From an uncultured Gammaproteobacteria bacterium (GTDB lineage: Bacteria; Pseudomonadota; Gammaproteobacteria; Steroidobacterales; XN24), in NCBI GenBank assembly GCA_947259915.1, contig CAMYOC010000006.1, positions 1 through 64,000 on the forward strand: DNA of 64,000 bases. The letters are read 5' to 3'. Numbering within the stretch: position 1 is the stretch's first letter; the number at the start of each line of letters is the position of its first letter. The notes below the pieces were generated by a model. That model saw only the letters and a list, made by a program, of their open reading frames with translations, searched no databases and had not been told where the DNA came from. Shown piece after piece: positions 19,801 through 27,136 of this stretch. The position numbers and the translations under genes were made by a program.

Positions 19801-20071
19801 GCAACGATTCCGTGCCATCATCCTTACGTCATTGACTACCGCGGCCGGCCTGATGCCGATCATGCTCGAGAAGAGCGTGCAGGCTCAGTTCGTGATCCCG
19901 ATGGCTATCTCGCTGTCCTTCGGCATCGTCTTTGCGACGGTGATCACGCTGTTCCTGATCCCGGCGCTCTACATGCTGCAGATCGACTTCGGCAAGCGCA
20001 TGCGAGCGTTGAATAATCTGCTGCTGGGGAGAGAACCGGTGCCGGAATCCGAGGCGGCGGAGCGCAGCTGA
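16853..20071 (+). CDS. RND efflux transporter permease subunit (second system)
   Basis: Full-length 1,072-residue RND inner-membrane pump with 12 expected transmembrane helices and two large periplasmic loops. The TM4 proton-relay motif is intact (LGIVVDDAIIIGESI, about residues 400-415), unlike the first pump of the window. N-terminal MTPRGVTDLKGIIAWFASNHVAANL and the AGVVVNDSLVMVDFINTARR segment near residue 960 fit the broad AcrB/HAE1-like group. The 3' end overlaps a convergent methyltransferase gene by about 100 bases. No dedicated outer-membrane channel or regulator gene is adjacent. Confidence 0.95.
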   Translation: MTPRGVTDLKGIIAWFASNHVAANLLMLLIVAFGVVSGFSIRKQTTPDFELRNIQVRVPYLGAAPQEVEEGVVIKIEEAIQDIDGIVKINSTAAEGLGTVTAEVATGEDINEIMSEIKTQVDAIATFPGLTEKPVIYKQEIPIHVVFVSIHGNMDAFARKALAQQVRNELMTMPEVNQVQYLGDRDYEISIEVSEHILRQYGLTMSEVSQAVRDSSVDLPGGTIKTTGGDILLRTEGQVYTGLEFAQLVLRTFPDGTRLTLGDIANINDGFVETDGYGRFDGQPNALLRVLAGGQQNELTTAHTVREYIEERAESLPEGISMDVWIDRSHYLQGRLDMMMKNMLQGAALVFIILSLFLRLKIAMWVIIGIPIAFLGTLWLMPLGPWPVTINMVSLFGFILVLGIVVDDAIIIGESIYTKIRKDGHTLDNVIKGVNRVAVPATFGVLTTIAAFAPMLFVGGIAGAFFEAMSMVVILCLIFSLIESKLILPAHLVHARIAPIDDAEIFRPYREAPWYRWVPRFFQRLNRNIHIGLRNLIDKRYRPLLEKAVDNRGVTFSLFAGVLVLTVGLMNSGIVRTVLFPDVPGDFIQVQMTLQNGTAPRVRNAALDRLEQAALELNEAWVAENPGADPPIHHLGVFTQGDTGGQIFAEMPMDENRPLDGEDIEIMWRDRVGEIAGVKELTFSSGTNIGGDAPLSFNLIGSNYATLEAAARELEKKLGEYDGVLDIRNSIATGGEEIKLSIKPGAEALGLSMSSLGRQVRQAFYGEEAQRIQRGKDELKVMVRYPVDERRSIADLENMRIRTDSGDEVPFSSVAEVTFGQAYSSIQRQNRKRVVTVSADVDAEEVEPSAIIEEISEQYIPDLLSRYPGVSYGLEGASQEELELVRNLTVASIAALFLIYALIAIPLHSYSQPLIIMSVIPFGLIGAVVGHVVMGSAISMFSLFGLIALAGVVVNDSLVMVDFINTARRDGVPVRTAVIESGTQRFRAIILTSLTTAAGLMPIMLEKSVQAQFVIPMAISLSFGIVFATVITLFLIPALYMLQIDFGKRMRALNNLLLGREPVPESEAAERS

Positions 20072-20751
20072 TCTGAAAAAACGCGCCGCCTCCTCGAGGC
20101 CAGAATCACTTCCGTGGGGAATAGCATCTGCTGGACATACTCCCTCAGAATGACGGAGAAGCCGTTGTGCTCGAGTGCTTCGGACATACGGACCCCGCGG
20201 CACCCACCCATAAGTGACGGCGATAGCCGATACAGCCGTTCGTAGATCCCGCTGCCCGGCGTCTCACCCTGGGTCATATTCGCCAGGACCAGCAGGCCGT
20301 CTGGTTTCAGGACGCGGCGAAACTCCGTGATGGCCTGAGTCCATTGCGGCTCGTCCAACAGATCGAACATGTAGTTGTTCAACAACACGTCGAACGAAGC
20401 GTCTGGTTCGGCAATGGCCAACGCGCTCCCGATCGACAGTTGATAATTTGTAAGCCCCGCCTTCTGGAGACGCCGCTTCGCCTTTGCCAGCATGCCGCCG
20501 GAAATATCGATGCCAATGTTTCGGCCCTCAGGATTCCTTCGGACTATGTGGACGAAGGCGAGCCCGGTGCCGACGGCCACCTCCAGAACCTGCTGGCCAG
20601 GGTGGATATCTGCCAGCTCAAGCGCGCGATTGCGTGCTTTCGATTCGGTCAGGTGACCCCAGAGGTCATAAACCCCGGCCAACCGGTCATACAGGACCGC
20701 AACATCGCTCTGCGATACTCTGGCTTTTGCCGGCGGGGATAACTGATCCAT
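19969..20751 (-). CDS. Class I SAM-dependent methyltransferase (UbiE-like)
   Basis: About 260 residues from the ATG at 20751; ATG codons further upstream in frame (20769, 20841) are alternatives. The SAM-binding motif I reads VLEVAVGTGLAFVHI, followed by IGIDISGGML and SFDVLLNNYMFDLL, typical of the UbiE/Methyltransf_11 group. The family fold ends near ILASRR. About 35 further Ser/Arg-rich residues run antisense through the end of the RND pump gene, an overlap of 103 bases. The acceptor substrate is unknown. Confidence 0.85.
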   Translation of the reverse strand: MDQLSPPAKARVSQSDVAVLYDRLAGVYDLWGHLTESKARNRALELADIHPGQQVLEVAVGTGLAFVHIVRRNPEGRNIGIDISGGMLAKAKRRLQKAGLTNYQLSIGSALAIAEPDASFDVLLNNYMFDLLDEPQWTQAITEFRRVLKPDGLLVLANMTQGETPGSGIYERLYRLSPSLMGGCRGVRMSEALEHNGFSVILREYVQQMLFPTEVILASRRRRVFSDQLRSAASDSGTGSLPSSRLFNARMRLPKSICSM

Positions 20752-20968
20752 ACCTATAAATATAGCCATCAGAGGCTCGGTTTCCGGAGATTTGGACACA
20801 TCGGCCTCACGTCCGGAAATCGCGCGACTATGGGGCCTCACACCAGGACCTTTCCCATCGCGAGCTGCGCGTTGCCGTTCGCCGGGTAAGGTCCGCCGGA
20901 TTCATGCCTGTATCGTCGCCGATGCCGCAGGCCGCTATGGGATGGAGCTATTTGACCTGAACCGACTT

Positions 20969-21523
20969 TCAACCTCCGTAGCGATACTCGTCGCCCAGGT
21001 TGTCCCAGTCCACCGGCCCCTGGTCGAAACGATAGTCGAGACGTTTCAGCACGATGTCCCAGGCGCCGTCGAAGTAAGCGTAGACCTCGTCCCAATCATG
21101 CCCCTGGCCCCACACGGAGTGGCGTAGCCGAAGGGCGGTCGCGTCGTCGGCGATCGCCGAGAATGTGATTTCAACGACGGTCCGCATCTCACGGATCCTC
21201 GGCCACTTTGGCGGCGCGCTCCAGCTGAACGCCAGACGTTGGTCAGGTTCGATAGCCAACAATCTTGCCCCTTCTTCGCCGCGCTGACCGGCTGGGTTAT
21301 CGGGGAAGAAAAGGAGCTCATAAGGACCGTCGGTGCGCAACTCGATGTGGGCGCGTCGCGCGAAGAATGACTCTAGTCCGTCTGCGGTTGTCCATGCCTG
21401 CCAGACTTGCCGGATGGGCGCCCGGATGATGATCTCTTTGACGATTGCGCGGTCGGTGGCGTGGCTGTTCATGGTCGGTACCAGTAGAAGCAAAGCTAGT
21501 CCAAAAACGTTCTTTCTCATCAC
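20969..21523 (-). CDS. Exported SRPBCC (AHSA1-like) domain protein
   Basis: 184 residues. An N-terminal signal peptide (FGLALLLLVPTMNSHA) is unusual for this fold and suggests periplasmic location. The mature part is an AHSA1-type START-like hydrophobic-pocket domain (VKEIIIRAPIRQVWQAWTTA ... GHDWDEVYAYFDGAWDIVLK). The ATG overlaps the stop of the upstream SRPBCC gene by four bases. It is therefore the third gene of the arsR-SRPBCC-SRPBCC operon. A 75-base near-copy of part of its 3' end lies at 26451-26525. Confidence 0.85.
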   Translation of the reverse strand: MMRKNVFGLALLLLVPTMNSHATDRAIVKEIIIRAPIRQVWQAWTTADGLESFFARRAHIELRTDGPYELLFFPDNPAGQRGEEGARLLAIEPDQRLAFSWSAPPKWPRIREMRTVVEITFSAIADDATALRLRHSVWGQGHDWDEVYAYFDGAWDIVLKRLDYRFDQGPVDWDNLGDEYRYGG

Positions 21524-21996
21524 GTGGCTCCCTGTTGCTCCTCCGGGGCCACGTTGCCAGCGATAGGGAGAGGCTGGTCCGTCTCCAGCAGTGACTTGAG
21601 GCTGCAGATGATGGCACTCCAGCCCTGACGCACGCGTTCGTAGGTCTTACTGCCAGTCTCGAAGTTGTCGTGAGTGATGCGCAGACGACACATTCCCGGC
21701 ATTGATTCGATGTCGAAGGTCACGCGAGAGGGGCGCTCGACCGCCAATTCTTCATCGTAGAGAGAACGCCAGGAATAGGACAAGCGCGTCGGTTTGTCTG
21801 CTACAAGGACTTCGCCTTCGATCACTGCGTTGTCCTCACCGTTTGTGAATACGACTGGTGAGCCGGGCTGCCAGTCCGAGCGGATATGGGTTTCGTGGAA
21901 GTATTGACTGGTAAACGCCGCGCTGGTGAGGGCTTCCCATATCTTCTCGGGCGTGGCGCGGATAAAGGTCTCGTAAACATACTCAGGTTTGCTCAT
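21520..21996 (-). CDS. Cytoplasmic SRPBCC (AHSA1-like) domain protein
   Basis: 158-residue START-like protein without a signal peptide (YVYETFIRATPEKIWEALTS at the N-terminus, RVRQGWSAIICSLKSLLET at the C-terminal helix). AHSA1-like proteins paired with ArsR regulators are common and may bind hydrophobic ligands; no enzymatic residues are obvious. The start overlaps the arsR stop by 14 bases and the stop overlaps the next SRPBCC gene by four. The pair therefore encodes one cytoplasmic and one exported version of the same fold. Confidence 0.88.
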   Translation of the reverse strand: MSKPEYVYETFIRATPEKIWEALTSAAFTSQYFHETHIRSDWQPGSPVVFTNGEDNAVIEGEVLVADKPTRLSYSWRSLYDEELAVERPSRVTFDIESMPGMCRLRITHDNFETGSKTYERVRQGWSAIICSLKSLLETDQPLPIAGNVAPEEQQGAT

Positions 21997-22306
21997 CGTT
22001 GTTCTCCTCCAGCGCTTTTTTCAGGGCGGTCACGGCGGTGAGCTGCCGCCGGGCAAACTTCCTGATCCAGCGCTCGCTGATTTCCTGGATGGGTGCCGGG
22101 TTCAGATAGTGCAATTTCTCTCGTCCTTGCCAGTGCGTCACGACCAGGCCACTGTCGGTCAGTATCCGCAGATGCTTCGAGACCGCCTGCCGGGTAGATC
22201 CCGCGTCCTTGCACAGTTCCCCCAGAGTCTGACCATCGCGTTCAAACAGGCTGTCCAGTAATGCCCGGCGGCTGCGATGGGCCAGCGCCTTGAAGATTCT
22301 CTCCAT
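21983..22306 (-). CDS. ArsR-family winged-helix repressor
   Basis: 107-residue ArsR/SmtB-type regulator (MERIFKALAHRSRRALLDSL; recognition helix around STRQAVSKHLRIL). The metal-binding ELCV(C/D)L box is replaced by TLGELCKDAG, so it is probably not a metal sensor. It heads an operon with two SRPBCC proteins. A perfect palindrome 14 bases upstream of its start is the likely operator, implying autorepression. A small hydrophobic ligand or protein signal is possible, since ArsR-SRPBCC pairs usually lack metal ligands. Confidence 0.92.
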   Translation of the reverse strand: MERIFKALAHRSRRALLDSLFERDGQTLGELCKDAGSTRQAVSKHLRILTDSGLVVTHWQGREKLHYLNPAPIQEISERWIRKFARRQLTAVTALKKALEENNDEQT

Positions 22307-22319
22307 GGTGGGTGATTAT

Positions 22320-22339
22320 ATGCAACCAAAAGGTTGCAT
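22320..22339. promoter_or_regulatory. Palindromic operator of the arsR-SRPBCC operon
   Basis: Perfect inverted repeat ATGCAACC-AAAA-GGTTGCAT centred 23 bases upstream of the arsR start codon. Similar ATGCAACC palindromes accompany ArsR regulators of SRPBCC genes elsewhere, so binding by the neighbouring ArsR is likely. Confidence 0.85.
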
Positions 22340-22348
22340 GTCAATCCC

Positions 22349-22528
22349 TTACATTAATATTGACCAAGCCTCTTCGATCACAAACAGCTTTTTCGAGGTC
22401 TCTACCACTTCCCAGCTACCCTCAAAGCCTCTGGGGATCACAAAGCGGTCACCGATCGACACCAACACGTGACTTGTCCGTGATCCTTCCGTGATAACTG
22501 ACCCGGATACTGACCTCCACTCGAAGTT
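22349..22528 (-). pseudogene. C-terminal relic of a DUF861-type cupin gene
   Basis: Reading on the minus strand gives FEWRSVSGSVITEG, then SHVLVSIGDRFVIPRGFEGSW, then EVVETSKKLFVIEEA and a stop. This is the end of a DUF861 (cupin_3) domain: GDxFVIPxGFxGxWE is the family signature. A stop codon lies just upstream in the same frame, so only about 59 residues remain and the first beta-strands are missing. It sits between the spondin gene and the arsR operator. Confidence 0.75.
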
Positions 22529-22553
22529 TCTGCTTCAGATGGAGGTTTGCTCA

Positions 22554-23258
22554 ATGAATACATCCCTACGCGCCGTGGTGGCAGCGCTGGCGCTGTTGAC
22601 GGGTCACGCGGCGAGTGCCGCCGACTTCAATGTCCGTATCGTCAATCTGACCAATGGCATCTGGTTTACGCCGTTCCTGGTCGCCGCGCATCCGGCGGGT
22701 ACCAGCCTGTTCGCCGTCGGCCAGCCGGCCTCGACCAACCTGCAGGCGATGGCGGAAGGCGGAGATATCTCCGGTCTTGCCGCCGATCTGCAGACGCTAG
22801 GCGCCACCATCGCCGAGAATCCCGCCGGTGGACTGCTGGCACCGGCGACGAGTACCGATGTCGACCTCAATACAGACGGCAGCAGCAATGTCCTCCTGAC
22901 GGTCGTAGCGATGCTGCTGCCGACCAACGATGCCTTCGCCGGGCTGAACTCGGTGACGATCCCGACAGAGCCCGGCACCTATGTTTTCGAGGTGCCAGCC
23001 TACGATGCCGGTACCGAAGCCAACGACGAGTTGTTGACCGGCGGCGGTGCGCCGGGCGTGCCGGGTATACCCGCGGATCCAGGCGGTCTGGCCGGGACCG
23101 GTGGCACCGGTGTGGCGGCCGCGGATGCGAACAGTACGGTCCACATCCACCGCAACTCACTCGGTGACACGGATCCGATCGGCGGCCCCAGTGATCTCGA
23201 CAGCACCGTCCATCGCTGGCTGAACCCGGTCGTGCGCGTCGTCGTGACGGTTCGCTAG
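22554..23258 (+). CDS. Exported spondin-domain protein
   Basis: 234 residues from the ATG at 22554, preceded by GGAGG. A signal peptide (AVVAALALLTGHAASA) is followed by a spondin_N-type domain (FNVRIVNLTNGIWFTPFLVA, AVGQPASTNLQAMAEGGD). A Gly/Pro-rich insert (GGGAPGVPGIPADPGG) and a C-terminal strand (LNPVVRVVVTV) complete it. Spondin domains are extracellular adhesion folds in animals and of unknown role in bacteria. A second spondin protein follows nine bases later, then a two-component system. A frame extending upstream to 22491 overlaps the cupin relic and is not used. Confidence 0.88.
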   Translation: MNTSLRAVVAALALLTGHAASAADFNVRIVNLTNGIWFTPFLVAAHPAGTSLFAVGQPASTNLQAMAEGGDISGLAADLQTLGATIAENPAGGLLAPATSTDVDLNTDGSSNVLLTVVAMLLPTNDAFAGLNSVTIPTEPGTYVFEVPAYDAGTEANDELLTGGGAPGVPGIPADPGGLAGTGGTGVAAADANSTVHIHRNSLGDTDPIGGPSDLDSTVHRWLNPVVRVVVTVR

Positions 23259-23267
23259 GGGGACATC

Positions 23268-23996
23268 ATGATCAATCTGTCGACAACAATGAGCCGAGCG
23301 CTTCTGCTGATCCCGGGTGTTCTGCTGCTCCAGGCCTGTGGCGGCAGCAACGGCTCGGGCCCACCCGCGCAGCCGACCACAGCCAGTTTTGCGGTCACCG
23401 TATCCAATCTGACCAACGCCCAGCCGCTTTCCCCCGTGGCGGTGATCGCGCACGCGGACGGGTATCGGATCTTCGCGGTGGGCACCGCCGCGTCGGTGGG
23501 TCTGGAGGAACTGGCTGAGGGCGGCGACAACACGGCCTTGCTGGCCGAAGCCGCCGCGGCTCCCCAGGTCGCGGCGACGGCATCGGGTGCGGCGCCGATC
23601 GGACCCGCCGGGAGCGAGGTCGTCAGCATCGAGGTCCTGGAAACCGAGCTTCCCGGTCTGCAATTGAGTGTCGGAACCATGCTGGTCAATACGAATGATG
23701 CCTTCAGCGGCGCCAATGCAGCATTGGTCGGTGATATGGCTGTCGGTGACGAGCTGAGTTTCTACAGCATTGCCTATGACGCCGGGACCGAGGCGGACAC
23801 GGAGCGTGCGCTGGAGATCCCCGGTCCCGCGGGCGGGGGTGAAGGATTCAATCCCGCGCGTGACGACCAGGCCGATCGAGTAGCGATGCATGCCGGCGTT
23901 GTGAGTCAGGACGATGGGCTGGCCACTTCCGATCTCAGCGAACAGGAACGTTTCGACAACCCGGTCGTGCGTATCCGGATCGAGCGCGTCAACTAG
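23268..23996 (+). CDS. Spondin-domain lipoprotein
   Basis: 242 residues. Lipobox LLLQACGG (Cys at about residue 24) indicates membrane anchoring after signal peptidase II cleavage. The spondin-like domain (FAVTVSNLTNAQPLSPVAVI ... GYRIFAVGTAASVGLEELAE) resembles the preceding gene product but is diverged. It ends in the same NPVVRIRIE strand. The pair probably arose by duplication: one copy is secreted free, the other lipid-anchored. They are co-directional with the sensor genes downstream. Confidence 0.88.
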   Translation: MINLSTTMSRALLLIPGVLLLQACGGSNGSGPPAQPTTASFAVTVSNLTNAQPLSPVAVIAHADGYRIFAVGTAASVGLEELAEGGDNTALLAEAAAAPQVAATASGAAPIGPAGSEVVSIEVLETELPGLQLSVGTMLVNTNDAFSGANAALVGDMAVGDELSFYSIAYDAGTEADTERALEIPGPAGGGEGFNPARDDQADRVAMHAGVVSQDDGLATSDLSEQERFDNPVVRIRIERVN

Positions 23997-24015
23997 CCAG
24001 GTCTGAGCCGGGGGC

Positions 24016-24037
24016 GCCGCCGGACGGGCCCGGCGGC
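24016..24037 (+). other. GC-rich hairpin between spondin genes and regulator gene
   Basis: Perfect 8-base stem GCCGCCGG/CCGGCGGC with a six-base loop, 20 bases after the spondin lipoprotein stop. There is no T-run after it, so it may attenuate or protect mRNA rather than terminate fully. Confidence 0.5.
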
Positions 24038-24129
24038 TGCGCTGTGATATTCAGGAGACATCTCCGGTCTACTCTCTGCGGACGCTCGAAAAGCCGGGAC
24101 TGGTTGACGCGCACCACCGCGGGGGTCAG

Positions 24130-24870
24130 ATGAGACAGCGACGGATCCTCCTTGTGGAGGACGAAAAGGACATCGCCGATCTGGTGGCATTGCACCTGAA
24201 TGACGCCTGCGACGATCTGGTCGTCGCCAGGGATGGGCACGAAGGTATGCGGCTGGCAATGACAGAATCATGGTCCCTGGTCGTCCTCGACCTGCGGCTG
24301 CCCGGACCGGATGGGCTGCAGATCTGTCGCGAAATCCGTCGGTCGCGACCCTATCAGGCGGTATTGATGCTCACCTCGAAGTCCTCCGAGCTTGATCGCG
24401 TGCTCGGTCTGGAGACCGGCGCGGACGATTACCTGACCAAGCCGTTTAGCGTGCTCGAACTGGTTGCGCGGGTGCGGGCGATCTTCCGTCGCGTGGAGAG
24501 CATGCAGCAGACGCGTACCGCCGAGGCTCCCGGGGACCGGGTCGTTGCAGCCGGCGCGCTAAAGATTGATCCGGCACGCAGGGAGGTCACGCTCTGCGGC
24601 AAGTCGGTCGATCTGACCGCCAGGGAGTTCGATCTGCTCGAGTTCTTCGCACGCAACCCGGGGCGCGTATTCCGGCGGGTGGATCTGCTGGACAAGGTCT
24701 GGGGTTATGGTCATGACGGTTATGAGCACACGGTCAATTCTCACATCAATCGTCTGCGCGCCAAGATCGAACGTGATCCGTCCAAACCGCGGATGATCGT
24801 GACCGTCTGGGGCGTCGGCTACAAATTCGCGGGTGGTTCAACAACTGAAACCGAGCCTGCGGGTCGATGA
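24130..24870 (+). CDS. OmpR/PhoB-type response regulator
   Basis: 246 residues. The receiver domain (about residues 3-118) has the acidic pair LVEDEKD, the phospho-acceptor Asp in LVVLDLRLPG and the conserved Lys in DDYLTKPF. The winged-helix DNA-binding domain (about residues 145-235) includes LTAREFDLLEFFARNPGRVF and VNSHINRLRAKIE. The start overlaps no gene, but its stop overlaps the histidine kinase start by four bases. Given the operon order it probably regulates the upstream spondin genes. That target is inferred. Confidence 0.95.
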   Translation: MRQRRILLVEDEKDIADLVALHLNDACDDLVVARDGHEGMRLAMTESWSLVVLDLRLPGPDGLQICREIRRSRPYQAVLMLTSKSSELDRVLGLETGADDYLTKPFSVLELVARVRAIFRRVESMQQTRTAEAPGDRVVAAGALKIDPARREVTLCGKSVDLTAREFDLLEFFARNPGRVFRRVDLLDKVWGYGHDGYEHTVNSHINRLRAKIERDPSKPRMIVTVWGVGYKFAGGSTTETEPAGR

Positions 24871-26342
24871 ATACGCTATTTGCAAAGTTGTCGGCAGCGC
24901 TGCTGGTGATCGTTGCGCTGATGGGTAGCGCCTTATTTATCGTCGACTGGATCTATACGCGGCTCTACTACGAGGAGCTGACCCAGCGGCTCAATGCGCC
25001 GATCGCGATGTATGTGACCGGTCAGCGCGAATTGATCCGGGACGGCGTCGCTGACCTCGAAAGCCTCCGCGAGTTGGCCAGCCATGCGATGGTGATCAAT
25101 CCGGCTGCCGAGATTTTTCTGCTCGACACGAGCGGCAGGATTCTCGGTCATGGTTTGCCCGCGGAAACGGCGCTGAGGGAGAGGGTCGATCTGGCACCGA
25201 TCGGAGCACTGATCAACAACGCCGCGACGATGCCGGTCCGGGGCGATGATCCACGCAGCGGATCGACGCGTAAGATATTCTCGGCCGCCGAAGTAGTCAC
25301 CGACGGCCGGCTCGAAGGCTATCTCTACGTCGTGCTAGGTGGACAAGCCTATGACGCGCTGGCCGGAGATATCGGTGATTCCTACGCCGGCCGGGCCAGT
25401 GCGATCATCGCGCTGGTCATCGTCGCCGCCACGGCGACGGTCGGACTGCTGGTGTTCGGATTGTTGACACGCAGGCTGACCCGGCTCGGCCAGGACATAC
25501 GCCGCGTCGGTGACTCGGGTTTCGATGCGGAGCCGGCCGTTAAGCACACAGCGTCCGGTGGCGACGAGATCGACCAGCTCGCGCGCGCGTTTGTCACAAT
25601 GTCGGCACGGATCAAGGAACAACTGGCCCAGCTTCGGGAGAATGACCGTCTGAGACGTCAACTGGTCACCAACATCTCGCACGATCTATTGACGCCGTTG
25701 GCGGCAATGCAGGGCTATCTGGAGACGCTGACCATCAAGGGCGATTCCCTGTCGGCAGACGAGCGCGACCGTTATCTGCAGATCGCTCGGCGGCACACCG
25801 CGAGGCTCGGCACGCTGATCGGTGATCTGTTCGAGCTCTCCAAGCTCGACTCAGCCAGCATGACGCCAAATCTCGAGGCGTTTTCCCTGCCCGAGCTGGT
25901 CCAGGATGTCGCCCAGGAGTTTCAGCTCCAGGCCGAGAAGAAGGCGATTCGTCTGTCGGTCGAGCTGGAATCCGACACCGCGTTTACCGTCGGCGATATC
26001 GGTCTGATCCAGCGGGTGCTGGAGAATCTCGTGCGCAACGCGATCAAGTTCACACCGCGCGGTGGCGAAGTCTCCTTGAGCATCGCCGAGCGTCCTCAAT
26101 CGGTGGCCGTGGCGGTCTCCGACACCGGGCCGGGGATTGATGATCGGGATCTGCCACGGATATTCGACCGCTTCTATCGGTCGGAGCAGGGCGAGGAGGC
26201 CCGGTCGGAGTCCTCGGGTCTCGGCCTGGCCATCGTCAAGCGGATTCTCGACCTGCACGACAGCCGAATCACGGTCACCAGCAAACTCGACGCCGGGACC
26301 CGATTCGAGTTCGAACTGCCTCTGCACAAGCAGGCGGCCTGA
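24867..26342 (+). CDS. Membrane sensor histidine kinase
   Basis: 491 residues. TM1 (about 8-28) and TM2 (about 172-195) bound a 140-residue periplasmic sensor region. A HAMP linker leads to the H-box (NISHDLLTPLAAMQGYLETL, phospho-His), N-box (LENLVRNAIKFTPRGGEVSL), G1 (VSDTGPGIDDRDLPRIF) and G2 (SSGLGLAIVKRIL). The H-box carries Asp-Leu in place of the common Glu-Leu after the histidine. It is translationally coupled (ATGA) with the response regulator. The sensed signal could involve the exported spondin proteins encoded in the same direction just upstream. Confidence 0.95.
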   Translation: MNTLFAKLSAALLVIVALMGSALFIVDWIYTRLYYEELTQRLNAPIAMYVTGQRELIRDGVADLESLRELASHAMVINPAAEIFLLDTSGRILGHGLPAETALRERVDLAPIGALINNAATMPVRGDDPRSGSTRKIFSAAEVVTDGRLEGYLYVVLGGQAYDALAGDIGDSYAGRASAIIALVIVAATATVGLLVFGLLTRRLTRLGQDIRRVGDSGFDAEPAVKHTASGGDEIDQLARAFVTMSARIKEQLAQLRENDRLRRQLVTNISHDLLTPLAAMQGYLETLTIKGDSLSADERDRYLQIARRHTARLGTLIGDLFELSKLDSASMTPNLEAFSLPELVQDVAQEFQLQAEKKAIRLSVELESDTAFTVGDIGLIQRVLENLVRNAIKFTPRGGEVSLSIAERPQSVAVAVSDTGPGIDDRDLPRIFDRFYRSEQGEEARSESSGLGLAIVKRILDLHDSRITVTSKLDAGTRFEFELPLHKQAA

Positions 26343-26450
26343 CAAAATCGGCGTCGAAAGCGGGTGGATCCGGGCAAGGGGCAGGGCATAGCCCTGTATT
26401 AGGGTGGCCGCCTGGTCAAACCGACTGGATAGCGGCTTGGCCGTCGAAAG

Positions 26451-26525
26451 GATAGTCGAGACGTTTCAGCACGATGTCCCAGGCGCCGTCGATGTATGCG
26501 TAGACCTCGTCCCAATCACGCCCCT
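26451..26525 (-). pseudogene. Fragment duplicating the 3' part of an SRPBCC gene
   Basis: 75 bases match 21031-21105 with about three mismatches. Minus-strand translation reads RDWDEVYAYIDGAWDIVLKR, the C-terminal helix of an AHSA1-like domain. Neither the start nor the rest of the gene is present, so it is a relic from duplication or recombination. Confidence 0.85.
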
Positions 26526-26532
26526 TCTTCAT

Positions 26533-26973
26533 TTAACCCTCGTCAGGTATCGGCGCGAGTTCTTTTTGTTTGAATGCCTGGATCTGCCTGATCTCATCAG
26601 CACCAAGAGGTTTGTACCCACGGAAAAAGGGCCAGCCGTATCCCCAGCGGAACCGGGTCGGTAGATAGGGCGTGCCGCCGACGCGGACCCCGGCGAGCAT
26701 CAACGCGGCAATTTCCGGTTCGCCGACGGCCACCACGCATGCCCGCAACGCCCGATCGGCTTCGGCGCGTTGTTCGCGGGTGCCGCCCTTCCAGTAGGCG
26801 TAGTCGTGTTGATAGCAGCAATCCAGCCACAGCGTCTTCTGGCCAGGCGTGCCGTCCGGGAACGCACTGCAGCCATCCGAGGTAAACGGCGCGAGATCCG
26901 CAAAGACAGTCGGGACGTGAAGCAGTGCCAGGAGAATCAGGAGCTTTCTAGTCTTTTTCCTTTTCTTCCTCAT
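26533..26973 (-). CDS. Secreted phospholipase A2-like protein
   Basis: 146 residues with an Arg/Lys-rich N-terminus and a signal peptide (LLILLALLHVPTVFA). The PLA2-type active-site signature is visible as DGCSAFPDG followed by WLDCCYQHDYAYW, with the catalytic pair His56-Asp57. The family uses Ca2+ to hydrolyse phospholipid ester bonds, but here the Ca2+-loop is not clear and activity is unproven. A long C-terminal part (FRWGYGWPFFRGYKPL) follows. The start overlaps the small lipoprotein gene by 26 bases, so they are co-transcribed. Confidence 0.8.
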   Translation of the reverse strand: MRKKRKKTRKLLILLALLHVPTVFADLAPFTSDGCSAFPDGTPGQKTLWLDCCYQHDYAYWKGGTREQRAEADRALRACVVAVGEPEIAALMLAGVRVGGTPYLPTRFRWGYGWPFFRGYKPLGADEIRQIQAFKQKELAPIPDEG

Positions 26974-27136
26974 CGTCCGTTACCGCATCGACGACCGCGC
27001 CGCCTGCCTTGACCGGGACCTTCGCGGCCTCCACGGCCACCGTCGCGGCGGTGCCCACCACAGTGCCCACGACCATTGCAGTCATGCAGCCCTGGAGCAT
27101 CAGGGTGATCAGGAGGGCGATCAACAATCTGGGCAT
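26948..27136 (-). CDS. Small DUF6726-like lipoprotein
   Basis: 62 residues from the ATG at 27136; a longer in-frame start exists at 27202 but would bury the signal peptide. The lipobox is LMLQGC (Cys16). The mature peptide is Val/Ala-rich (VVGTVVGTAATVAVEAAKVP) and ends in an acidic-basic tail (DDEEEKEKD). It overlaps the downstream phospholipase-like gene. The pattern resembles DUF6726 small lipoproteins; function unknown. Confidence 0.72.
   Translation of the reverse strand: MPRLLIALLITLMLQGCMTAMVVGTVVGTAATVAVEAAKVPVKAGGAVVDAVTDDEEEKEKD

Noticed and set aside
24016-24037. Hairpin read as a full intrinsic terminator
   Set aside because: No T-run follows, and the regulator gene downstream is in the same direction, so it is recorded only as a hairpin.
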